From assembly GCA_016169945.1 (NCBI GenBank), contig JADLSH010000281.1:248001-312000 (forward strand): DNA of 64,000 nucleotides, written 5' to 3'. Shown here in pieces: positions 34,879 through 44,900 of this stretch. The position numbers and the translations under genes were made by a program. The first letter of the stretch is position 1. Each line of letters begins with the position of its first letter. Below the pieces are notes generated by a model. The model saw nothing but the letters and a program-made list of their open reading frames with translations. It was not told where the DNA came from and did no database searches. Source of the DNA: Trachythela sp. YZ-2020 (lineage: Eukaryota; Cnidaria; Anthozoa; Malacalcyonacea; Clavulariidae).

Positions 34879-36250
34879 GCTCTTCCCCGTGTCGCGAAAC
34901 TATTTGTTCCTTCGGTGTCTTGCCCACAATGCAGTTATGCCAATGATGCAGATTTTCGATTCTGTCAACGATGCGGCTATCCACGTCAAGTATGTAATCC
35001 ACTGACGCGTTCACGCTGCTTTGGACATCCCGTTAACCGAGATTGACAAGCGTTTGTGTGATTTATCATTAATGCGACAGTCGACAAGTTATTCCAAGCA
35101 AAAAGATGCCTTGCAAATGGACATGTAGTCCTTCCTTGGGGCACTACCCGGTTCTCCTAGTATTGCTACAGCCACTCCGAATGATGTTTGCCGATTTCTT
35201 GTATACAAAGATCGTCACGGGAAAATCCAGGTCCATGTCAACAGCTGTGCTTTTCTCGGTATTAAAGGAATACGTCAATGCGGTTGTCCGGTTCGACTTT
35301 CGTACAACACAGTTGATTCTTATATTGGTAAACTTCGTGCCATTTTCCACGCTACTGGCCGTTCGGGTGAATGGGATCGGAACCTCGGGATAGGTAATCC
35401 TGCTACGGATAAGAGTGTCAAGGAATATCTTCGTACTATTACTGCGGAACAACTGCAGGCTCGTATTACACCGAAACAGGCGACACCATTCTTTGTGGAT
35501 AAACTGGTCCAATTAGCAACCCATTTGGATACAGCACTCCACTCCAAGGAGGCTTCGCCCACTCAACAGTTTATCATCGCCAGAGATCAAGCAGTATTTT
35601 TAGCAGTATTTTTTAGTGGTGATCGCCCTGGAGATATGGGTCAAGTTAAAGTCCCAGAAATTTTGAGATTCCCAAACGATGACGGTCTCCTGTTCAACCA
35701 TGTGTGGGGGAAAACGTTGCGAGATGGTCATAGTAATGTTTTTGGTATTCGACGCAATCCACAGTCAATTATCTGTCCAGTTAAAGGCGTTGAAGATTAT
35801 ATTGCCAAGGCTCGCCAATTGAAGGTTGACTTGACGACAGGATATTTGTTTCGGCCAACAAATTCTAAAGGAAGTGTCGTAAATGCTCCATTTACATCTT
35901 CGGCAGCAGATGCGCGCCTTAAAGTCTATCTTACGGAAATGGGGGCCGATTCAGGCGCTACCCTTCATGGGTTTCGAGCAGGATGTGCTATAACACTCGC
36001 GTTGACAGGTGCTGAGTTATCGGAAATCATGGATCATGTCGGATGGGCCAGACGACACACGGCACTGTACTATCTCCAATTGGCGAAAGTACTAAATCCA
36101 TCAGGTGCTTCATCGAAGCTTGCTGCAACTGACTTAACTCAAGTTTCCAAAGAATGGCAGGATTTGAACCAGTTAAAACAATTTGTGTGTGCCTTTCCCG
36201 ACACTACTACAACCTCTGAGCAACTAGATTCCCCGGACATGTGCGAGTGA
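34879..36250 (+). pseudogene. DIRS-order tyrosine recombinase with N-terminal zinc ribbon
   Basis: It starts at a 3' splice site (GTGTATAG before 34879) and first encodes a zinc ribbon, C-x2-C then C-x2-C (SCPQCSYANDADFRFCQRCG). A 52-nt stretch 34990-35041 (GTATGT...CGAG) must be spliced out, or is a frameshift, to reach the next frame. An in-frame TAG sits at 35126-35128. From 35129 the frame is open to TGA at 36248-36250 and contains the recombinase. Catalytic residues, counted from Met at 35495: Arg44 in GDRPGD, Lys73 candidate, His158-x-x-Arg161 in LHGFRAG, His181/Trp184 in DHVGW, and nucleophile Tyr192 or Tyr193 in ALYYL. Tyrosine recombinases replace the DDE integrase in DIRS elements and insert a circular DNA copy. 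Probably inactive because of the TAG. Confidence 0.85.
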
Positions 36251-36403
36251 ACTTGGTTTCTCAAGATAACCAGGTGTTTCTATTCTAGAGACAAGGATTG
36301 AGAATGGGAGTTTTATGAGAATTGGGGTTTTGTTATGAATTGTAGAATATGGTGTGGGAAAATGAGAAATAAATAAAGCGAGAACGATAGAAGGGGAAGC
36401 GCA

Positions 36404-36780
36404 GATCAATTTTCCCCAATCTTAATATCACTGAGCATAAGTTGAGAGTGTTGTGAAATAGATTACTATTCACAATGCTCGAAAATTAAATACGAAGTAA
36501 TTTAGACCAAAACAATGCTTTAGAAATGAGATAACGAATAGTTATGAGGCCACGCTCTGTCGGGATGCTATAAAACACGGGAAAACACTCCTCAACGCCG
36601 CTCATTTCAAATCAGTGTCGTAGAGGGAAAGTGGAACGGGCTTCCCACCCACCCTCCCTGTGCTGGAGATTCGTGCACCAAAGAGTGCCTATTGTTCCAC
36701 TCCCTCTGGGACGCTTGATCAATTTTCCCCAATCCTAATATCACTGAGCATAAGTTGAGAGTGTTGTGAAATAGATTACT
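36404..36780. repeat. 64-bp direct repeat pair, possible split direct repeat of the DIRS element
   Basis: GATCAATTTTCCCCAATC... copies at 36404-36467 and 36717-36780 differ at one base and are 313 bp apart. Ngaro-like DIRS elements carry B1-A2-B2 split repeats just downstream of the recombinase, which is where these lie. The partner A1 repeat upstream of gag was not found by eye, so the interpretation is partial. Confidence 0.7.
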
Positions 36781-37257
36781 GTGCTACATTGCAATTTAAT
36801 TATCATAAGAACATACACTCAATTTTATTAAAGTATTAAAGTTTGTAGTTTTAATCATAGACATAGTATTAAACTCATTTTTTGTTTCGTACCCCTCACA
36901 AATGTCGTAATTCGTCTCATACCCCCCCCAAAGGTTAGATAATTTGTTTCGTACCCCCCCAACTTACCCTCACCCCCCCCCCCAGTACACATACTTTATG
37001 ACCGGTCCCTTAGCTTGCCAGCGATATGTATTAAACAAAGCACAATTATTATTTATGAAGAACAACAAATTTAGCGAGTTGAGAACTATTAAACACCATG
37101 CATGTCCGGTTACAAACCATTACCTATACACACTCACAGGGTCAACTAAAACAGACTCCGAATCAACCTATCTGCTTTGCAGACTGCATATAATCATAGA
37201 CTATCCAGAAGACAGGGACTGGAAACGCCATTGTTTTGCGCGTGCTGTCCGTGATAC

Positions 37258-37779
37258 CACAGAGTAGACACTATACAGAGGTTTCACTTCAGGCAAAATG
37301 CGTAACCGGCCGCTATTCTGTCTGATGATGACTTTAAAATAGAGTGGAAAATTTACAGTCTCTCAAACTCGTCTTGTTTTATTCATATTTTGAATTTCAA
37401 AATGACATTACTCTCCAGAATTTGTTTTTTTTCTTTATTTTCTTAAATTATCGGCCGGCCGCCATGTTCCTAGCCAGTGCGGTAACGAGAGGCATTCACC
37501 CCCCCGAACAAGATGGCGGCCGATATTTTCGGAAAATAACCGGCATAAGAGACCCTTGTTATTTTCTTTATAACGGTTTACCTTGACTGAAGTTGTGATT
37601 AACAACATTAAATAGTTAACTCGAATTTTTGCGGTATTTTTACGTCTAAAAATGCCCTCCATTTTGAATGTTTTCGGGGGGGTGAAAGCCTCTCCTTTGC
37701 GCACTGGCTAAGCATCGGTTACGCTCAAAACATTAGGATTTGATACACAGTGAGGCCTCTTTATAGTGTCTACTCTGTG
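37258..37779. mobile_element. MITE with CACAGAGTAGACAC ends and 7-bp flanking repeat
   Basis: The ends CACAGAGTAGACACTATA and its complement bound 522 bp. GTGATAC flanks both sides (37251-37257, 37780-37786). The interior holds further inverted pairs around GGCCGCCAT and AAGATGGCGGCC. Superfamily unclear from a 7-bp duplication; 8-9 bp families are possible. Confidence 0.78.
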
Positions 37780-37802
37780 GTGATACGGCCTGTAGAACAA
37801 CA

Positions 37803-38188
37803 ATGTCAATGGCGAGTGTTTTTGTAGTTCGAAATAATACGCATGCATTCAAAGGTGATTTTTTGCTTTATTAAATTCAAGAGAACTTTGAAAAGGGCGA
37901 TAGTTGCATCGTCACTTCCATTCTTGTTTAAAATATGTAAATGAGAAGTCTTGAAATTTATTTAAAGTGAAGTTACAGGGTTTGAAGTAGGTGCATACAC
38001 TAACAACAATGGTGACATTTTTGTAGTCAAAAAGGGAACGCACGCTTCAATGGTGTTTTTTAGCTTTGTTAAACCATAAAAAAGTTTGAAAAGTCGATAG
38101 TTGCATCGACATTTTTATTCTTGTTTAAAATATGTAAATGTGAAGTCCTGAAATATATATAAAGTGAAGTTACAGTGTTTGAAGTGAG
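37803..38188. repeat. Two diverged tandem copies, about 190 bp
   Basis: Copies at about 37803-37995 and 38006-38188 share GATAGTTGCATCG, TTCTTGTTTAAAATATGTAA and TAAAGTGAAGTTACAG in the same order. A longer inverted repeat of about 45 bp, around AGACAGGGACTGGAAACGC, brackets the region at 37195-37233 and 38687-38725. Confidence 0.75.
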
Positions 38189-38610
38189 GACAACATAAAT
38201 TGCGATCCTCTCGTAGTCGCGCAAACGGAAGAGTAAAAAAACCTCGTTTGTACAAGATTGGCATATCGCACAAAGTTTTAACTACCCTATTTGCATTAAC
38301 ATTGCATATGAGATGATAAATATATGTTGTAGAAGACAAGTGATAGCCTTCTCGTCAAGTTCCAGGGTTTGAAAGGAAACTACTTATGTACGGATGCTTT
38401 TTACGTGCGCCATTTTGATGTACATGCTACGACAAAACTGGATTATGATTAATATTTATAGTCAAAATAGAAAAATAAAAACGCACTTACCTTGGCAATA
38501 ACTCTGTGCTTAAGGGCACATAAAAAAACAATATTAATGAGATGTACTTGGATTTAAATAGGCCAAATTACCAAAGGATTCACATTTTTTTTTGTTCTGA
38601 TTAAAGGCTG

Positions 38611-38888
38611 GTTGCCGTGGCAACTGATGATTGCTACGTGATAAAAGCGTATCACGGATGTCGCGTCAGCAACATTAGAGCTTTGCCCAGCGTTTCCAGT
38701 CCCTGTCTTCTGGATAGTCTATGATATAATCAACCTCGTACTTTATCGCGCATGCGCACGATCAATATTGTAATTTTGTAAATTAATTCTAAAGAAGATA
38801 CAAGTAAAATGGCGGCGTAGCGTGAGTTTGTGAGTACTGAAATTTGAATGTGTGCAGCTATTATTTTCCAATGAAAAGTTGATAAATC
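38611..38888 (+). promoter_or_regulatory. SETDB1 promoter and 5' UTR: RFX, NRF1 and YY1-like sites, short uORFs
   Basis: 38611-38624 is GTTGCCGTGGCAAC, the palindromic X-box bound by RFX factors. 38747-38758 is CGCGCATGCGCA, matching the NRF1 consensus. 38806-38816 is AAAATGGCGGC, close to the YY1 AAGATGGCGGC core often found just downstream of TATA-less start sites. The ATG in the YY1-like motif opens a 4-codon uORF ending at 38820, and two more short uORFs start at about 38850 and 38872. The transcription start is probably between 38760 and 38805 (inference). Confidence 0.6.
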
Positions 38889-38983
38889 ATGGGGAGCAGT
38901 TCGGTGGGAATAAATTTGATTGAACTACAGAATATAATTGATGCTGAGTTTGAAAAGGCCAAAACAGGCGGAAAATGTAATCT
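38889..38983 (+). CDS. SETDB1: SETDB1 exon 1
   Basis: ATG GGG start; 95 nt to the donor GTAAGT at 38984, exit phase 2. Encodes MGSSSVGINLIELQNIIDAE and onward, the N-terminal helix. Confidence 0.88.
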
Positions 38984-41900
38984 GTAAGTTGAGTGTCAGA
39001 TCACTAAATTCCATGTTTTAAAAATTATAATTTATATTATTAAAAATGAAGTGTATTAAACTAATCAGTAATATAAATGACATGATGCTATTGCGCGTTG
39101 GGCTTTCAATATTTGACTTTCTATTTACCTTATGCTTTTAAAAAGGACAATGCATCATAGCATTTATACATGCAGATGAATGTTTTATTGACTGCAATGG
39201 GAGAAGAATATTTTCATGAGGTGACAGATGGAATCTTCAGTCCTAAAATCACTGTAATCAAAGGATGTGGTTTTTGTCCTTGACCGGGTACTAATGTGCA
39301 AACACCAATTGTCTGGCACCACTATTTTTGTCATTCTTTCCCACAGTGGAAAGTACGCTTCGGCTGCCGCAGGAGTCTGCCGCAAGTCCATGTGACCACA
39401 CCTGGCACCCTGCCGCAATATCACTGAACACTGACTTAACATTAATGTCTAACTTTTTAGCCATAAATCTATGACATGCAATTGCATTTTACTCTGATTT
39501 AACTTATTCGACTGTCACACACAATACAATGTTTGCCATTTTGGTCTCTTTTACCATTTACCTGCTGCAAAATCCTGCCACAATGGAAATTTTACTGCTT
39601 ATCTGCCGCAAAATTCTGCCACATCTCCTGTTAAAGATCTCCTGTTCAAGTGCCAAACTTTCCACTATGGATTCTTTCAAGATCCTAAATAATACCATGT
39701 AAATTTCATGAATTAGTTTCAAGCAAATCCTTGATAGTCGAGTGGTTTATGCCTCTGCTGTGTAATTGCTTACACATTGGTTAGCAGTGTTGTAAATACT
39801 CCTTACTAAAGTAATGTGTTACTAATTACTTTTTGAGTAATATTTTGATAATTTACTACTTTCTGCAGGAAAGTAATTTTGTAACATAATTAATTACTTT
39901 TTGAACGTAATGAGTAACATTTTGCAAAATAATGTAATTTTGCATTACTTCTGTGTACTTTTTATTATTTTCCAACCTTACAAATTACGCATTTTGACGA
40001 TTTCATCCATGTGCATTTCCGGCAATCTCTGTCAGGAGTTTGCCGAAAAATGGTTTAAAGGCAAGAGTAATATGCATATATATATAAATGTCTGAAGTTA
40101 ATCAGAATAGAATATTTTCTTTCTCTCCCAAATAAATGTTCACATTTGCCACAATTTTTTTACAGTAAAGTGAAAAATAATTACGGAGAAGATTGAGTTA
40201 CAAAACTCAATTGAAGATTGAGTATTTACTGCCATTTACCGGTAGTAGAAAAGTGCTTGTATGAATCCCTGTTCAAACTTAGTCTTGTCATTTTAGGTTA
40301 ACAAATGGATTTGTCAATCGTTTAGAAGCTGTTTCAGGTAGTATAAGTTTTGTTGAACTAAATATTTGTAACAAACTCTCTTGCAAGATTTGTGAGCTCA
40401 ATATCATTAACTGCTTAATATATGAACATTCCAGCTACATTTCTTTGTACAACATTTTTACCATTCTGTGGATTTAGTTTGTTTTTAAAGTATGAGTATA
40501 TTGGTTAGAGCGCTGCATCCGAATCGCAGGGCCGCACGTTCGATTCCTGCCAGAGGGCCTAGGGTTGCATTTTTTGTAACTGCTCCTGGCTATGTCTAAA
40601 AATGTATATAAATTTTCGTTTAAATATTCCATCCACAAACACCATCAACTATTTATTCCCATCAAACAAGATGCTGAGAAAAATCTTAGTATTTACCCAT
40701 ATACCATATATACCATATACTGGCATCCCTCCCATATGTATACACAAACTTGCGGTTAATGCTCAGCAACTGGACTCTGTAGCTCAGTTGGTTAGAGCAC
40801 TGCACCGGAATCGCAGGGCCACAGGTTCAATTCCTGCCAGATGGCCTAAGGTTGCATTTTTCGCAATTTCTCCTGACTAGGTCGAAAAATATTTGAATGT
40901 TCATTCCACAAACACCATCAACTATTATTCCCATCAAATGAGATGCCGAAAAAAAATCTTAGTATTTACCCATTAGCTTGTAATGCACCATACTTTAGTA
41001 TTTTACTCTGTCAAGAACACCAGACGATTTTACTTGTCAGTGGTAGGGTACTGCCAGTTAATGGGTTAACAAAACTATCTGCCAGTGTCTCTTGTTAACC
41101 CATTAGCTGGCAATGTGCCCAGATGTGCCCTACTTTAGTATTTTACTCTGTCCAGGCAATTTTACTTGTCAGTGGTAGGATACTGCCAGTTAATGGGTTA
41201 ATCATTATATTATATCATTTACAAGAATACCTGTTAGTGATAAAACAATGTTTCTTTGCTATAGTTTCTGTTGTATCCAGGGATGGATCCAGCATGATCT
41301 GATAGGGGGGGGGGTGCTAAGCGGGTGCTGGTCACGAAGCAGGGTGTGACCGGCATCCGAAGCAGGGTGAATTATCACTCAGGACCACCAGCATTTCAAA
41401 AACGTTTTGAAAAAAATGATTGCCTGGATGGTCAAAAAGGCCTATCAATGACCAGATATTTGATTTTTATTTGATAAATCCCCGGTCAAATCCAAAATTT
41501 CAGATTTGATATGGAATTTGCACCCCCTTGGCCAAGCATATGAGGCCTCCCGCACCCCCCTGCACCCCCAGTAAATCCATCCCTGGTTGTATCATTGAGC
41601 CACATACCTTGTTGTTTTTACTCAAGTGATATAACAAAATTTCTTCTCAGCTTTCTCCAAACAAGCTAACAGTTACGCCTTTAGAACTTTAAAGGCCTAT
41701 AAATAGATGCTTTTTGTTCTATATATTTATTGTTCAAACCAAAGAGATGTAAAAAGGCCCCTCCTTGATGCTTTCTGGTTCTTCATCAGTAAAACTACAA
41801 CACATGCTTTAGATTCTTCTCGAAACAAAAACATTGCACATGCAGAAACTGAATTGTACATCATCTTTTCTGCAATTATTTAATTATTTTCTTCCTATTT

Positions 41901-44900
41901 ATACTTTCCTTTTAATACATATAGTATCCTGCCTTCTTGGTACATGTTCAGTATTTCGTAATTGTTTTATTCCTCGATTCAGGGATGTTGAAACAATAGA
42001 AGGGAGAGGGGGGGGGGGGAAGGGACTGATTTCTGCAAAAGGGACTTTATTCATTTACCCTATTAACTGGCAGTACCCTACCACTGACGAGTAAAATCGT
42101 CTGGCATTAGACAGAGTAAAATACTAAAGTAGAGCACATCTGGGCGCATTGCATGCTAATCGATTAACAAGAGACACTGGCAGATCGTTTTGTTAACCCA
42201 TTAACTGGTAGTACCCTACTACTGACAAGTAAAATCGTCTGGCATTAGACAGAGTAAAATACTAATGTAGGGCGCATTTGGGTGCATTGCCAGCTAATGG
42301 GTTAACAAGAGACACTGGCAGATAGTTTTGTTAACCCATAACATTAACTGGCAGTACCCTACCACTGACAAGTAAAATCGTCTGGCATTAGACAGAGTAA
42401 AATACTAAAGTAGGGCGCATCTGGGCGCATTGAAAGCTATTGGTTTAAATACTGATGCTAAAATGTTATAGCTTGAATTGTCCTTGATTTTGATTGTTTA
42501 ATTGTTTAGTTAAGCAACAAGAGCTGAAAAGTCTTCTGGAATCACTGGATGTTCAGATAAAGAATGTTGAAAAAACACAACCTAAAAAGTAAGTAAGTAA
42601 GTAAGTGAGTGAGTGAGTGAGTGAGTGAGTGAGTGAGTATGTATGTGCCAGGATGTGTGCTAATTCTTACTTGCAACTGGGAGCTGAGCTGAATTACGTA
42701 CGACGCAGCTTAACCTGATCGTGTCAAAGATCTACTAAGGCCAAAAAAATATTCTGTTTCTGGTCAGTGGGTTTGTGCACAATTGACGCGGTCACGCGGC
42801 TTTTTTTCCCCGCCCTTTTTTTTCTTAAGAGTTAGGGACCGGTCATTATTTATGGCAGGGGGAGCACTGAAGAGAAACGTTTTCTCGACTGAATTTCCTA
42901 TCGACCCAACGTTTAGCAAGAAAATCTCAACCTCAGCTGCCATTTAAAAGCTTAGACCCACCCCAAACTTTAACTAATTGTTCTATTCACTACTTTCACT
43001 TATTCAAAACCTAGATTGACTTGTTTGACTTTCAGAACAAGTGCGGTAGCAACAAGTGCCAAAAACTATTAAGCTTATAAGCTTAATTAACTTTTTGAAT
43101 TTTTTTAAACATTCATATACATTAGATAAACATGACTAGATAACGTTGCTATTTTGATATTTGTGAATGTGTAGAGAGTCTAGGACCTGTATATGAGTTT
43201 GTGTGCATTTCATTTAGGACAGATAATCTCAACTGTTTTAGGGTAAAATGACCATGACGGACAACATGGCATATGTGCCATAACCCGAATCCAGGGCAAA
43301 ACATCTGAAAATGACCACACCCAGAAACGGCACTGCCCACATAGCTCTATCTCCTAAACCATTGAAGCTGTTAAACTTTTAGACTTTAAGGTGGCTGGTC
43401 TCAGGATGACAAAATATATTAACTGTTTCCCTTGGCAAATAAACATAATACATATATATACATATATACCCGAAAATGTTAGGCATGCAGAGAAGTTTTA
43501 AATATAATGGTGCCTTTATTTGGAATAATTTACCTAATGATGCCAATACCTTATATTCATTTAAAAGGCTTATACGATTCCGAGGTCCTGTCACATTCCT
43601 GAAAGGCTTATTATGGCATGATCATTCAATTTGATAATCTGTAATATAGTTATATTTACATGTTCTGTTTCTATTTTGTATTTATTTTCATTTATATCTT
43701 TGATTTTGTATTCTTTAAATATTCTATAGCACGCCCCATATGGAAATCAACATTTTGTTGTTGGGGCTAGCGTGTTGAAATAAAATTTATGTATATGCAT
43801 ACATACGTATGTATAGAAGGTTTAGGTGGATGGATATTTCGAGTGGAATAATATATACAATATTTTAGACCTGAACGGGAACGTGTGCGAAAAATGCAAC
43901 TCTGAGTCCTCCGACAGGACAGTTGCGTACATATCGATTTCGGCTGGGGAGTGAAGTTTCGGAATGAGATCAACTCATAAATTCAGGCCGACCTCTAACC
44001 CTCCCCCCCCCCCCCCCCGAATTCTAAATCGAATTCTGTGCATGAGAGTTCATGTCATACCGTCTTTAGTTTTTAGAAATTACGTACACAGTGCTGTCAG
44101 TGCTAAAATTATTAGGGACAGGATTCACAGACTTGAGTGGTGTCGCTAGTATCATAATGACAATTTTGAGTGGAAGCTGATCAAGACAGTTTATCTTTCA
44201 TAAATTTAATCAATATGGTCATATCTTTATCAAGCGTCCGCGCTTTGTTAGTTTTGATTAATTATCTATTACCTATTATTATAATACAATAGAATGCAAT
44301 AACTTGCGCATGAGTAGCCGCACAATTCAACTTGCGTAAGTTACGCAGAATGGGACGACTGATGCAGTAGGACACCCATTCGCAGGGGGGTTCGGGGGAA
44401 TCCTCCTCTGGGAAATTTTGAAATCTAGGACCTCGTAGACACGATTTCCTGCGTTCTGAACAAATATTTTATTCCAATTTGTAGGTGGAAATCAGTAAAA
44501 TTATATCGAATTATATCGCAAAAACCATGTAGTTTTTCCGGATAAGAATAAGTTTAGCTTCCTGTACAATAAGTTTGCCATTAGGTATTTAATATGTAGA
44601 TTATAGCTGTTATGGCAACAGGCAACTGGCAATTTTAAGGTTCTATTTCAAAGTAGTTTGTTTTAGCATTTACAGTGCTTCAGTGCTTCTGTAAATATTA
44701 AACATACCCACGCCACATACAATATGAGTGATATGACATTCTAGAAGAACGCTTTACAACAAAGATTGAAACAGGATATTCGGCAAACTTTATATTTTAA
44801 TTAATGCAACGATTGACGTCGATCTCTGAAACTATTTAGCCAGTCTCGCATAGCATTACGTGGCATAATGCGTCCAATTTAACGATGAATATCTTGAGAC

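Larger units (their letters stand above)
29061..37010. mobile_element. 7.95-kb block bounded by matching inverted termini
   Basis: The left end GGGACCGGTCATAAAGTATG (then TGTACTGGGGGG) and the right end, its reverse complement, at about 36983-37010 match over about 30 bp. They continue as related C/G-rich subterminal repeats (TTTCGTACCCCCC on both sides). TTA flanks both ends, as in PIF/Harbinger insertions. A solo copy of the end motif is at about 42834 (TTAGGGACCGGTCAT). The interior holds a minisatellite and a DIRS-order retroelement, so either a DNA transposon was invaded by other repeats or two separate small elements happen to face each other. Confidence 0.55.

Noticed and set aside
34990..35041. 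Simple one-base frameshift between zinc ribbon and recombinase
   Set aside because: Not excluded, but a GT-AG stretch of 52 nt joins the two frames exactly, so I list splicing as the alternative; the in-frame TAG at 35126 is not explained by it.
40770..40850. tRNA gene
   Set aside because: A and B boxes are present, but the sequence belongs to a dispersed SINE family with shared 3' body and lacks a complete cloverleaf; the same applies to 28284, 44962, 46268, 49503 and 63381.
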